From Megaustenia siamemsis (lineage: Eukaryota > Mollusca > Gastropoda > Stylommatophora > Ariophantidae): 64,000 nt of DNA. Both the position numbers and the translations under genes were made by a program. Below the pieces are notes generated by a model. The model saw only the letters and a program-made list of their open reading frames with translations. It made no database searches and was not told where the DNA came from. Shown one piece after another: positions 10,116-21,259 of this stretch. Each line of letters opens with the position of its first letter. The first letter of the stretch is position 1. The stretch is taken from assembly GCA_032433765.1 (NCBI GenBank), contig JAVIAB010000051.1, forward strand, positions 76,441,212 to 76,505,211, given 5' to 3'.

Positions 10116-10920
10116 TTTTAGCCCATTCAGAATTCAATATTCATTTAAATAATGAAAGAGTCATATTAAAATTATGTTGATTTTTAGTTATCAGAAGTTA
10201 ATATCCAGTTAAAAAATTAATAGTTTACATTAAATTTGTTGTTTCAAGTTTTCAGAATTTAATATTAGATGTAAATAGCTCATAACATTGCATTATTCTT
10301 GATTTTAGTTCTCATAATTTAGTGTAGACAATATAGTTCATCAAAGTTATGTTGGTTTTAATTTTGAGTAATACTCAACTTAAGTAATTAATATCCTTTA
10401 TTTTTATGTCAAGAAATTGTTGTTGCGGCTCTAGTTTACTGCAATAGTTGTGTTCAATTTTGTACCAGGCAGCTACTGTAATATTTTTGTTTATTATGGA
10501 TTCAGTCATTCTGTCGTTTTAATTTTGGATGTTTTACAATAACTACTTGACATAATGCCTTTTAGCTATGAGCTGGTTATTTTTTTACCACAAAATCCTT
10601 GTACAAAAGTTCAGGTCTTTCTTGTTGTTACAATGGCTGAGGAAATCAACTTCTGGCTTTATTCATTATGGTTTTTGTTGTGGACTGTCATAACAGTTTA
10701 CAATACAGATGTTTATGATAGCAGCTTCAGATTTATGATGGGTGTATACCTCCTTTGACGTTTGTGAAGGTGACATCATGGCCCAAATCTGTGCTAGATT
10801 ATCCCTGTCACATGTGCAGCACTTGTGTGTTCATAGGAGGACTACAGACAGGTCAAAATTTTTTTAAAACCCTGACAAGTCCTTTCTGATGTTCACCTAA
10901 AAACAATTAAAGGAATTGAT
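10116..10920 (+). other. Probable UNG 3' UTR and downstream DNA
   Basis: AT-rich, no coding homology. An ATTAAA occurs near 10225, a possible but unproven polyadenylation signal; I saw no clear AATAAA before about 12075. The true transcript end cannot be read from sequence. Confidence 0.35.
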
Positions 10921-10924
10921 AGTC

Positions 10925-11190
10925 CTCTTCATCATTCCTCCTTAAAAAGATGTTAAGTGGCAACATTACGTTGTAGTTTGCAGTACAACCGTGATACCTG
11001 CGCCCTTCGGCCCAACATATTCAACTTCAGCATGGCATTTTTGAGTACCAAGTTGTTTTCCCTCTTTGATTCCTTCTCACCTGGCCAGACTAGATTAGTT
11101 AGTCTGTTTTTAGAGGCACCGCAATGAGGTGGGGTAAGGTCTGAATGGTTCTGGTAACCAATCCTGGCGTAAGCCATCAGCTATAAGTTC
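10925..11190. repeat. Interspersed repeat R1
   Basis: Matches 31830-32095 over about 260 bp, with blocks such as GGCCCAACATATTCA, ACTTCAGCATGGCATTTTTG, TTAGTCTGTTT and AGAGGCACCGCAATGAG. Other copies are at 24990 and 40085. No ORF; class unknown. Confidence 0.75.
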
Positions 11191-11284
11191 TCTGACAGCT
11201 TTCAGCTCTGTTGCTGTCAGATGCCTTGCCTCCATTTCTGTTTGAAGGTGTCACAATGTGAGTATTTTTATTTGCTTAACTTTC

Positions 11285-11560
11285 ATGCTTAGTTAGTTTA
11301 GCTTGTTATCAGATCGTCCTCACTGTACATTAGACAATCTTTATGAGTTGTTAATCTCTTCATCAGTAGTAGGAGTAGTAGCTTATTGTGATTGATGACA
11401 TCAACTCTATATTGGTTTACTAGTCTTCTTAACCCCCTCATAGTACTTCTGTCTACCTTCTTCCCTTCTGACTTGCTGTTCTTGGTCACTACTTTAATTT
11501 TAATTCGTTCAGCCTGCATGCGCATATTTAGAATATCAGCACAATCCATTGCTGTCCATT
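11285..11560 (-). mobile_element. LINE-E fragment, diverged
   Basis: Frame -: ADILNMRMQ, then RIKIKVVTKNS and RGLRRLVNQYR match the RNase-H-proximal tail of LINE-E (RVKVGIVRNE, GRVRRLINQHR at 34.4 kb). An older copy than those at 13446 and 22517. Confidence 0.55.
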
Positions 11561-11716
11561 TGTCACAGCAGATGTATCAGCTTTAACCAGATTTGTTACT
11601 TGTTCTACCATATGCCTTGGAACAAAGAAATGAAGAAAAAAGTTTGTCAGCTCTGGCCTTCTCAGGTACCAGTCACTGCTTTTAATTCCCACCCTATTTA
11701 AATCTTACTGAACATA

Positions 11717-11982
11717 AAAAGTAAAAAAAAAAAAAAAAGTAAAGTACCCCGTCACGCCAAGTGGCATAAAGGGAATATGGTATTAGTGACCATAAATTTT
11801 ACAGACCTTCGGCACATGATTTTTGGGGTAATGTGGTCGGTAATATGCCCGTGCCGCTTCACTTTCCCAGAAAAAAATCCGGTACCCATTAAAGGCTGGG
11901 TGAACCTGGAGGCCGTCGGTTGGGATCGAACCCCTTGTCCTTTGTAGTCCAGTTCACTAACCACTGAGCTATCACGGCTCCC
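11717..11982 (-). mobile_element. tRNA-derived SINE, family T1
   Basis: On -: GGGAGCCGTGATAGCTCAGT head with A box TAGCTCAGTGG and B box GGTTCGATCCC, a conserved body ending CGCCACTTGGCGTGA-type, then GTACTTTAC and a poly(T/A)-rich tail. TSD TTACTGAACATA at 11705-11716 and 11983-11994. Confidence 0.93.
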
Positions 11983-11994
11983 TTACTGAACATA

Positions 11995-12280
11995 CTGAGA
12001 AATGTGCCTGTGTAAAATGTTCTTGTTCTTCTGCTGATAACAATGATTTATGACAAGTTGTGTATGATTTTATGTTTTAATAAATACTGATATGATTTTA
12101 TTATTGATTTACTTTATCACATACATTTTATTTGTCTAATAAATCATTGGTGTATTTTTTTAAAATTCAGTTTTTGTTATTTTATAAATCACTGCTTGCC
12201 CACTAAGGTGTTGGTGGAAATTGTAGGCAAAAACAATAAAACTCTATTAGCTAGAAAAGTAACAGAAACTATCCATACCC
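11995..12280. other. AT-rich intergenic DNA, nothing seen
   Basis: Only scattered AATAAA-like hexamers (near 12078, 12138, 12232); no gene or repeat recognised. Confidence 0.4.
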
Positions 12281-12480
12281 TTTCTTCTTTACCTTTCAAT
12301 TTCCAATGGAGCATAGGTCTTCAACAAACACTTTCCAAGCTGTTCTATTTCTTGTCATTCTTTTAAGATCATTCCATGTATTTCCCATCATCTTAATCTA
12401 TGCTTCCATCTGTATTCTCCAAGAATATTTTGATCTTCTTTGTTTTTCCTTGGGGATTAAAAAAAAAGGGCCTGTTTTGT
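12280..12480 (-). mobile_element. LINE-G fragment, 3' end
   Basis: On - it reads GGAATGATCTTAA, then TTTGTTGAAGACCTATGCTC, as in the LINE-G copy at 29390-29470. Short 3' relic. Two further LINE-G scraps (about 12658-12692 and 13296-13331, CATGATTGTCATTTTTGTT-type) flank the LINE-C copy between them. Confidence 0.6.
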
Positions 12481-12733
12481 AATACTTTCAGTTTGGCTTC
12501 TGCAGTGTAGGCCCTATTCAGCACCATTGTCTTCGTTGTCTTTATCCACTGGTATTTCACTGGTACTTTTCCATAATTCTATGTTAGTGATTTTGTCCTG
12601 TCATTTCTATCCTTTTATTCTGCACAAGCATCCATTAATAGAGGTATATAGTATCGTCATGATTGTCATTTTTGTTCTTCATATTTCACAGCTTTATAAT
12701 CATTATCTATTTCTATTTGGGAACTTTGTTAAC

Positions 12734-13290
12734 CTCAGACAGTAGATGTACAAAAGAGGTGAGATGCAGAATGGGTCAGGCAAAAGCAGCTTTCCAAAAA
12801 ATGAGGAAAATACTATGCAATCTGTTTTTGACAATAGAAACAAGAAAAAAAGTTCTTAAATGTTACGTATAGGCAGTCTTAACATATGGATGCGAGTCAT
12901 GGACAATAGGACAACAGACAAGAAAATCACTGGAGTCTGTAGAAATGTGGTTTTACAGAAGAATGTTGAGAATACCATGGACAGCTAAGAAGAGTAATGA
13001 AAATGTTCTGAAAGAGGCCAAAGGAAAAAGAGAGCTAATTTTTAATATTAGGACGAAACCATCATTTTTTGGCCATGTAATGAGAAGAGAACAGCTGGAA
13101 TATATTGTAACAATTGGGAAAATTGAGGGATGAAGAGATAGAGGGAAGCAAAGAGAAAAGATACCAGACATCTTAAGAGAATGTCTTGGCAAAATGTCAA
13201 CAACAGAAATGATAAATAACTGTTGAGATTGAAAGTTGTGGAGAGACATGATCACCCACGCCAGCAGGCATGGTACTTGATGATGATGAT
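12734..13290 (+). mobile_element. LINE-C, 5'-truncated (RTE/BovB-like)
   Basis: Frame +: CRMGQAKAAFQKM, LTYGCESWTIG, WFYRRMLRIPWTAKKSNEN, FFGHVMRREQLEYIV, then GATGATGAT at the 3' end. These are the C-terminal motifs of RTE/BovB-like ORFs. Stops and frameshifts are present. Confidence 0.85.
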
Positions 13291-13445
13291 CTTCATGATT
13301 GTCATTTTTGTTGTTCTTCATGTTTCACAGTCATATAATAGGACTGACTTAACATTGGAGTTCAACATTTTTATTTTTGTATTTAACCTAATTTCTTAGG
13401 ATTTCCATAAATGCTTCTCTTACTTTTGACATCCTTATATTGGTA

Positions 13446-13656
13446 CAGATCCACGTCACTTCTTTGGATGATGGAAATGGGAGTTAAGATGGGCACAGCC
13501 AGAAATGAGAAACTTAGTGGCCGTGTAAGAAGACTTATCAACCAACATAGAACTGGAGTTGTCAGTCGCTGGACACTGAAGGAATTACTGAGCAGGGGAT
13601 CTGAGCACCTATGGACATGTTCGGAGTGCAATGATGATGACCCGCAAATAACTCAA
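13446..13656 (+). mobile_element. LINE-E 3' end, 211 bp, with TSD
   Basis: TSD TCCTTATATTGGTA at 13432-13445 and 13657-13670. The insert reads RNEKLSGRVRRLINQHRTG, then LWTCSECNDDD and ends CGCAAATAACTCAAT, matching the reverse strand at 34310-34510. Recent 5'-truncated insertion. Confidence 0.9.
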
Positions 13657-13670
13657 TCCTTATATTGGTA

Positions 13671-14336
13671 TCTAGAAAGAGAAATGGGGATAGAAGGCAT
13701 CCCCCGCCTTACTCCTGTTCTTATTCACTTATGTCATACTGACGTTATACTCAACGTCAATTACACATCGACTGGAAAAATATGAGTACCTCTGAAGACA
13801 AGAGTTATCTGCCTGTGTGGCAAGAAACCCTTGTGCACAAGACTGCCAGGAAAAAATGGATTCACGTGCAAAATTCAGTTCCTAGTCTCTAGGCACTTTA
13901 CCTGAGGTGAAGAAAAAAAAAAAGAGTAGATTGAATACCTATTCTTGTAAAAGACTGAAAATAAAATGCAGGTCATCTGCTGAGCATGTTAAAGAATCTC
14001 TGGCATAAATATAAAAGCCTGTCACACTGACAATTTCAGTAACACTTATACCACCAGTACAAACAAATATTAATTTTCTTAGATTACCCCAAGGGTCATT
14101 GCTGACACAGGGCAGTGTTACTAATGACAACTCAGCAGAAGAACACTAGAAACTGACAAGCTATGTAGAAATAGTTTAACTTTGTTGTTGCTGAACAAGA
14201 GATATAGGCCACTGAAAACTTTTTCAATCTGTGACTAAAGAAAATGAGAGAACCATATTTATGTAAGATGACTCATTTCTGAGCATCAGTTCACATTCAT
14301 TTGTGATTTAGTTTTATGAATGAACCAAACACTTTT
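13671..14336. other. Intergenic, nothing recognised
   Basis: No coding homology or repeat seen on either strand. Confidence 0.4.
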
Positions 14337-14368
14337 CATGTATCAGTTTCTCTCTCTGCGATCAGGAC

Positions 14369-14656
14369 TCAATCAGAGTAGGACTCCAGACTCTCATACG
14401 AAGACAGCTGTCTGTTTAAGCCTGTTAGATCCACTCCGCTTGAATACCTGTTAAAACGTTGCACTGTGTTCTGCGCCAGTGGCCCAGTGCATCCGATTTC
14501 AGCCAGCATTTTGTTCAGGTTTGCTTTCCTTATCCTTTGATTGTCCCCAATCTTCCTGCAAGGCAGCAGATGGTTTTTTCTATAGGGGGATTCTGCCCTT
14601 AGATGGTTGGCCCTCCCAGGTTTACGAGCACCATCTGCCCGAGTCACTAGAGGTGA
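14369..14656 (-). pseudogene. Tail ORF of the receptor-tail retroposon
   Basis: 95 open codons without an ATG. Rich in Arg/Lys at first, then MLAEIGCTGPLAQNTVQRFN, ending SSYESLESYSD-stop. The Tyr/Ser-rich acidic end suggests a cytoplasmic tail (inference). The copy at 41825-42145 has the same protein with one base missing. I do not recognise the family. Confidence 0.5.
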
Positions 14657-15357
14657 CTAACACAGACATGCGACTTGGAATATGAGGAAACTACAACAAG
14701 GAACACTTTTCATACATAGCCTTCAATTGTTCTCGCCGCCTATCCCCATATACCGGTAATTCACGTCCTCTTGAAAATGATGATCGTCGTAGCACTTGAT
14801 GATGTTAGGCCATCGTTGTTGACTCCAATTCCGAACATATAGACACACAGTTAGTCGTCAAATTATCCCCGTCGCACATCAAACAGCAGACCGTAAGATT
14901 AGCGCACGGCCGGTCTAGGGAATCATTACGATAACGTAGCACACAACAAGTCGAACACACAATCTCGCTCCCTTTAGATTTCTGATTACTCTAGTGTAAG
15001 CAGCCTACGACGAACAAAACACGAAGCAAATTCCCCAAAGAGACAAAACTGCAGCTGACGAAGTAGTTTACATTAATAAGTAACATGGAAATAACTTGCG
15101 TCAAGGAATTCCAACAACGGTCATGAACAGCACCAATGTGACGCAAAGCGCAGATCAAGTCTAGACGGTGGAAGGTCTCATTCACAACACTTGATTTGTC
15201 AAAAACGGACTTGTCGGCTTACGACCTCGCTTTAGCGGCACAGATGTATTAAGTATATCATCATTTTGACTTTAATGCAGAAAAGTGCAACGGAGAACCG
15301 AAATTAATCAGACCCTGGATGCACTTTCTGCAGCGATCGAGAGGACGTGGACTAGAT

Positions 15358-15369
15358 CCGCCATCTTGG
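15358..15369 (-). promoter_or_regulatory. YY1-like site at the 5' end of the retroposon
   Basis: CCAAGATGGCGG lies within 20 bp of the 5' TSD; copy 2 has CAAGATGGCGG at 41165-41175. This is the YY1 core, found at the same place in the promoters of some LINEs (for example human L1). A role here is inferred. Confidence 0.4.
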
Positions 15370-15390
15370 AGATGGAACATGTATTAGTTT

Positions 15391-15963
15391 GAGAGATCTG
15401 AAATTAACAACACTGAACTTTATTATAATTAGATTTTTTGTTGTCGGGCATATTTCCTGCATCATCAAGGGATTTGTGTATAGGTCAGCATTAAACTTTG
15501 TTCATATGACCCAACAGTTGGGTCCAACCATAAAAAGGTGTTTTTGGTTTGCTGAGATTTCTTATCCCTGATACCAATATGTCATTAGTTATCCTCTCTT
15601 TCATGTTCCTTCTAGGGTACCAGCATCAGTGGAATAGTTATCAATACATATCCACAGCATATGTTGAGAGAAGCATAGCTGTACATAGTTAAAATTATAA
15701 CAAACCCATAGATTTAGAAGTCAGTTCATAAATATTAACACTATCAAACCCACACGAAAGCTTCAGATTATTCAAACAGTATTGTGTTCAAATGAGTTAA
15801 AGATATTTTCATTTTGTTCACCAGTCTCTATCAAATTCTTGTATTTGCAAACAGAAGATTTATATTTTAACATGGAATGGAAAAAACTAAAGAAGATATA
15901 AGCCAGAACATGGACAAGCTGGGTAGACAAGGCAGACTCAGGTTTTCAAATTCAGAACAGGTC
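15391..15963. other. Intergenic, nothing recognised
   Basis: AT-rich, no homology seen. Confidence 0.4.
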
Positions 15964-15974
15964 ACTGTGGCCTT

Positions 15975-16338
15975 CTATCTATCTATCTATTGACCTTTCG
16001 AGTCGTGGCCGGCCCATAGGGCGTAGACCAAGATACTCCTCATATCTGAATTTTTGTTATAGCAGTTTCCAATTCTTTTAAAGATATTTTATAAAATCTC
16101 GCCATTTGTCTCTGTTCTGTGCAAGCAGCTCTATCTCATTGAGGGAGCCGAATCCTGCTGCTCTTGCCTCTCTCATCAATGTTCTTCTCAGTGTCTCTCT
16201 GGGTCTTCCTCTTTTCCTCTACAGATTGTTTCCAGTTGTTTCCAAAATGGAGGAATTATTTTTCTCCGGCTTGGTATAGAACCGTTGATCAGAGGTTTAA
16301 CAAGCCACTATCGTAAAAATGATGTTAATAAAACGTAG
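15975..16338 (-). mobile_element. LINE-F 3' end, truncated, with TSD
   Basis: TSD ACTGTGGCCTT at 15964-15974 and 16339-16349. On - the 3' end matches 60230-60440 (TGAGATAGAGCTGCTTGCAC-like, GTCTACGCCCTATGGGCC-like) and finishes in (GATA)n. The last 100 bp near 16240-16338 do not align with that copy and may be an inverted 5' piece. Confidence 0.85.
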
Positions 16339-16349
16339 ACTGTGGCCTT

Positions 16350-16958
16350 AGAGCAGACTTACACAAAACAGGACTTTGCCATTTGCAATTATAGAGCACT
16401 TAGACTCCAGAAAACATCCAACAGGGCTGTGTTACTATCAACACCCAACAAATGAAAACATTGCCCACAAAAGTAGTCCCACAAGACAAACCAAACTGAG
16501 GAATCGTGAAGATTTTATGCATGCCACCCTGTTTGTGCCCTCTGCTAGTCTAGACATATACATTCACAATTGAAGTTGATTACTGAAGAAGATTTATTGA
16601 TTAAAATTGTATTTAGGAACAAAAGTTTCAAGTTGAAGATATTAAATAGTATACAAGAATTTTAGAGTGGTTGTGAACCAGACAACCCAAGAGTGATGCA
16701 CTTAGTCTCCAGGTAAAATGGTGACCAGAGTTCATGTTCTGAGGTAAAGGAATATTGCTATTACTACAGAGCTTATGTTGAAGTTGATACAGGTCAGAAA
16801 TTTCTTGTAGGCTACCATCTGGGTGGCAGAGCATTATTTACTGCTGCTGATGACATTAGGTCTTTACTTTTTTCATTTCAGATCACATAATTTTAAGCAA
16901 ACCAACATAAAATGCAGAAGTTAAATATGAATACTGAAACCTCAAGATTGTAGTAATT
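16350..16958. other. Intergenic, nothing recognised
   Basis: No ORF with homology or clear repeat. Confidence 0.4.
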
Positions 16959-16970
16959 AAATTTACAGGT

Positions 16971-17230
16971 AAAAGTAAGTAAAGTACCCCCGTCACGCCA
17001 AATGGCGTATAGGGAAATATGGTGTTAGTGACCCTATATTTTACAGACCTTCAGCACATGATTTTTGGGGTAATGTGGTCGGTATTACGCCTGTGCTGCT
17101 TTACTTTCCCAGAAAAAAAATTTGGTACCCATTTAAGGCTGGGTGAACCCGGAAACCGTCGTTTGGGATCGAACCCTACCCCTTGTCCTTTGTAGTCCAG
17201 TTCACTAACCACTGAGCTATCGCGGCTCCC
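16971..17230 (-). mobile_element. tRNA-derived SINE, family T1
   Basis: Full-length copy: on - GGGAGCCGCGATAGCTCAGT head, B box GGTTCGATCCC region, 3' end GTACTTTACTTACTTTT. TSD AAATTTACAGGT at 16959-16970 and 17231-17242. Confidence 0.94.
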
Positions 17231-17242
17231 AAATTTACAGGT

Positions 17243-18169
17243 GCATAAAAGAAATGATATGAAATGTGTACCTTTAGAAACCATCAACATGCAAGCCAAC
17301 CCTGTGATGAAATGGTCAGAGCACCCTTGAGTTTGTCTGAATTAACTCCAGAAACATTCTGCATATAAACTTTCCTGAAATGGACGTAGCAACTATATTC
17401 TTTACATGTCTATATTGTTTCTGATAGTTAATAATCAAAAATGCTTCTTAAAATATGAGAAATAAATTTATTTTAAAATCTCACATTGTAACACACTAAC
17501 TCATTACTAGGGCACTAATTTTTATGACATGTCGTATTTTTTCCTGACATGTATTTTTGAAATCCAAGTTAATTTCAAGTTTTATGCCTCTCTGAACGCT
17601 GATGCTGTTTTTATTGGTCATATAAATGCATATTTTGACCAAATTGGGGGTATTTAAGAGCATATTTTTGATTATATTTGTCATCATTTTAGGTATAATA
17701 AAACTTTCACTTAGTGACCCTTTATTAATGCATTCCGCACCATGAGACACAAATCATGGCTTTCATACCTGGCACGCCAAACTCACAAAGCGTCATTATT
17801 TTTGCTAAAACCTCGTAATTCACTTGTTACATGCTTATCTGACTTTGTGAATAAATTGTTCCAATTAAATGTGTGTTTTAGATCAATTTTAACAATTATT
17901 TCAAATTTGTTTAAATTCCTAAAAACGGTGTGGCCACAGCACATTAAACCTTCTGTAGGGAAAGTGTTAGATGAACAAAATTTAGCTTTGTAATTTTATT
18001 GCTAAGAAACATGTAAACTCGCATGGATAAATGTGTCTATAACTGAATAACCCAGACAACGCAGTTTAAAATAAATGTTTGGATGGAAAATTAAAGAACA
18101 CTTTTAGTCAGGAGCCAATGGTGGGGTGTGCTAAACACTCCAAGGTATGGTGACAGCTTTACATACACT
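17243..18169. other. Intergenic, nothing recognised
   Basis: AT-rich, no feature supported. Confidence 0.4.
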
Positions 18170-18181
18170 TTTAGTCAATTT

Positions 18182-18434
18182 GGAGCCGCAATAGCTCAGT
18201 GGTTAGTGAACCGGACTACAAAGGACAAGAGGTAGGATTCGATTCCAACCGACAGCTTCCGGGTTCACCCAGGTACCAGATTTTTTCTGGGAAAGTAAAG
18301 CGGCACAGGCGTAATACCGACCACATTACCCCAAAAATCATGTGCTGAAGGTCTGTAAAATTTATGATCACTAACACCATATTCTCTATACGCCACTTGG
18401 CGTGACGTGGGCTCTGTACTTTTTTTTACTTTAC
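18182..18434 (+). mobile_element. tRNA-derived SINE, family T1
   Basis: GGAGCCGCAATAGCTCAGTG head, body and CGCCACTTGGCGTGACG end in full. TSD TTTAGTCAATTT at 18170-18181 and 18435-18446. Confidence 0.94.
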
Positions 18435-18446
18435 TTTAGTCAATTT

Positions 18447-19220
18447 ACTATATGTCAGGATAAACGTTTGAAGTTCAAATTGAAAAAAGACTTTTGGCCA
18501 AAACATTGCACCAAGCAGCAGCGCACAGGACTGACAGTACTGTCAAGAAAGTTTGTTCTGAAGTGAGACTTTAAACATGAAAGCTATCGGATGAAGAATA
18601 AATATGTTTAAATATTGGTTTTAAAAAAAAAAGTTAATGTAAGAGAGATGCACCACCTCAGAAATTGTTCGCAGACAAAGACATGAAAGCAGAGCCAGAC
18701 ACAAAGGATGTATATGCTTTAGCAGATAATTTGACTCAATTTTTAATAGCGAAATGAGTAATTGTTTTGTAATGTTGCGGTTTATGTTTCATTTTTAAGT
18801 CATATTTTGCATTTGTTAAGGTCATAAATACAAGGATATCTAGATGATTTTTAGGTTATACAAATCTTAGCCCTACTCATTACTAACAAAATGAAAGCAG
18901 AAAAGTAAGAATTTGAACAGCATTTATTCTTGCAAAATATATTTTTTCTATTTGAAATGTTTATGAAGATTAGAACATCAATAATATATCATCATGCATA
19001 TAACTACCATGTTATTGTCGATACAAATTTAAAATACAGACAGCTTGGGATGTAAGTAATGAGATGCTAATTTTATAAACAAACACAAATGTATTATGCT
19101 ACAGTTAGAATTTGTGAAAAGTTATAACCTCTAGAAACTCCTCAAGAATTAAATTTAACGAAGCCAGAAAACTACAAGAGGTCTAGTGACAAACAACAAT
19201 TTGTGACTGCTGGGAAATAA
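18447..19220. other. Intergenic, nothing recognised
   Basis: No supported feature. Confidence 0.4.
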
Positions 19221-19224
19221 CTCT

Positions 19225-19625
19225 AAAGACAAAACGGGCACTCTACAATAAAATCTTCATTCCAATGTTGTGCTACCAATGCCAGTACTGGACCCTAGAT
19301 GCAAGGAAGGAAACTGCCTGAGAGACAAGATCAGAAATGAAGAACTGAGAAGAAAGACTAAGAATGGCCCCTGCCATAGAATATATGAAGAAATAACAGA
19401 TAAAATGGTTTGGCCATGTGACAAGGCAGAGTGATCGAAACACAACACAATGAGCCTTCAATAAACACTGCAAGAATACCAGACCCAAGGTTCGACCACG
19501 AAAAAGATGGATCGATGGAATATTAGAAGCACTAGGAAACATAGCAGCAGAGATGAACATAAGAGAAAAAGACCACAAGTTATATCTCCTCTTGATGCTG
19601 AAAGGCAAATGAGAAAAAAGAAGAG
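19225..19625 (+). mobile_element. LINE-D fragment, 3' end
   Basis: Frames + give MVWPCDKAE/KWFGHVTRQ-like and KKMDRWNIRSTRKHSSRDE; the DNA matches the reverse strand of 49625-50110 (GAAAAAGATGGATCGATGGA, ATGCTGAAAGGCAAATGAG). Strongly decayed. Confidence 0.7.
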
Positions 19626-19679
19626 AAAATTACAGACACAGAAACACTATAGTGCTGCTCATGCTTGCTTTAACTACAA

Positions 19680-20080
19680 AGTTCATTTTAGCTATAATCT
19701 TGTGGCAACTACACATGCTCTGAGCTGTACCTTTCACTCAGCTCATTCTTCAAATTGATACTTTATGGATACAGCTTCAATTTGTGATGCAACACAATAA
19801 ATGCAACATTTCAAATTTAAATAATGAGTAGGCAAATGATATTTTAGTAGAATACTTGCAACAACAAAAATGTCATAGAATGTCAAATCCAAGACTTTCT
19901 GGTGTGCAGTATTAAATTTTTAAACAGAAATGTTTTTAGAATATAACTTCTAATAAATTTGAATATACCATAAAAACATATGCATTTTATATTTCTGAAA
20001 AGAGACATTTAGGCAAATTAACTAAAATCTCAGTGACAAGCAGCTGTGTGTAGCACCATGAAGTGTTATAAGCTCACAGT
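19680..20080. repeat. Diverged repeat R3, copy 1
   Basis: Co-linear with 61720-62120: shared blocks CTTCAATTTGTGA-type, AAATGATATTT, and near the end GCAAATTAACTAAAATCTCA with CAGTGACAAGCAGCTGTG. No ORF. Confidence 0.5.
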
Positions 20081-20700
20081 GTTTCAAATGATAGAATCTA
20101 GATGTTTTTCCTTGCTGTTATTACCTTTGGCTAGCTACTGAGAGTCAGGTGCTCATTTTACTTTTTACAACTGGGTATGTTCCCATCAGAAACAAAAAAC
20201 ATGTAACCATTTTTGGAAGCAACAGTTCTTTAGTGGTTAGCATGCAGTTTAGCAATAGAGCAAACATATGTTTAATCACAGCCTGAATATTCAGGCCAAC
20301 CAGCTAAAAAGCATCATGGTCAACTCTTGTAGCTTAGTAAAATATTCAACAGTTCACTTTTTCTATATTTTAAGAGGTATCTTCTTCATATTTGTTTATT
20401 TATAAAACTAGCACAGATGTTTCAAACAGAAATACAACATTAAAATGCCAAGGCACAAAAATGATCAAAACTTATCTTACGACCAAACAGCATTTGGCAA
20501 GGACAATAGAGGTTGCTCTGAACTGGTTTTAATTACCAAAGTTTCAATGGTGATAATGGACTTCAAAAGTTGTTTCAAATTATTATATTTCTAAGAAAAT
20601 GCTATGCCATGTTAATTCTGTTTTGTCTGCGAGCATGTAAATGCTGAAGAACAAAAAGCCAGTGTAGTGTTCATGTGTACTGGTTATAGTTTTTATTTTG
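20081..20700. other. Intergenic, nothing recognised
   Basis: No supported feature. Confidence 0.4.
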
Positions 20701-20832
20701 TCTCCAGATAGGAAAAGTTTTTTTTATGAGTCTCCAGATAGGAAAAATTTTGTGAGTCTCCAGATAGGAAAGTTTTGTGAGTCTCCAGATAGGAAAAGTT
20801 TTGTGAGTCTCCAGATAGAAGAGTTTTGTGAT
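20701..20832. repeat. Minisatellite, five units of about 26 bp
   Basis: Unit TCTCCAGATAGGAAAAGTTT plus TGTGAG, repeated five times with small indels in the T run. Short ORFs on both strands here are by-products. Confidence 0.93.
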
Positions 20833-21019
20833 CCTATCCTGGATCAGACTCATGTCCACCTTACTTTAAGAACAGCACACATGTGGCCTCCTGTTCTCAG
20901 TGTTGATCTGTCCCTCAAAAATATATGAAACAACACAATCTCAAAATGTTTTTGTAAGCATTCACTAATTGTGAATTAGTTATAATTTCAATATCTATTT
21001 ACATTCTCTTGCATCCTAT

Positions 21020-21258
21020 CATGATCAGAAAGGTTTGGGTTCAATTCTCAGAAGTGGTAGATTTTTTTTTTTTTTGGTCTGACAAGGCTCCTGGGTTTAT
21101 CCAACTTCTAAAAATGGGTACCAGAGATTCTGGGAAGTAAAGGCAGCCTGGTGTAATACCGGCCACTTCACCTAAAAACATACATTGGCCGTGGAAAAAT
21201 AGGGTCGCTAACACCATATTCCTCATATGTCTAGCAAAGATATGGAGGGAATTTTTAT
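21020..21258 (+). mobile_element. Old SINE with the T1-type body (family T1-old)
   Basis: B-box-like GGTTTGGGTTCAATTC, then GGGTACCAGAGATT, GTGTAATACCGGCCAC and AACACCATATTCCTCAT, which match the T1 body (GGGTACCGGATTTTT, CGTAATACCGACCACATTAC, AACACCATATTCCC). No clear TSD. Related copies at 24625 (-), 25475, 26638, 28465. Confidence 0.75.
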
Positions 21259-21259
21259 T

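Larger units (their letters stand above)
14350..15377 (-). mobile_element. Receptor-tail retroposon, copy 1, full length with TSD
   Basis: TSD CATGTATCAGTTT (14337-14349) and CATGTATTAGTTT (15378-15390). Read on -, it begins with CCAAGATGGCGGATCTAG and ends in GAGTCCTGATCGCAGAGAGA. The body contains the 210-bp module shared with 712-2314 and a C-terminal ORF. It matches 41153-42166 over its whole length, so this is a defined mobile unit, not a single pseudogene. There is no RT or transposase; it must be moved in trans. Confidence 0.85.

Noticed and set aside
10555..10758. Hydrophobic 67-codon ORF downstream of UNG
   Set aside because: No homology, AT-rich 3' flank; likely chance.
12658..13331. 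Long TSD around the LINE-C copy at 12734
   Set aside because: The two similar 35-bp stretches are separate scraps of LINE-G and are not flush with the LINE-C ends.
18182..18262. tRNA gene (A and B boxes present at each T1 and T2 copy)
   Set aside because: The heads do not close a full cloverleaf and are always followed by the SINE body and flanked by TSDs, so they are SINE promoters, not tRNA genes.
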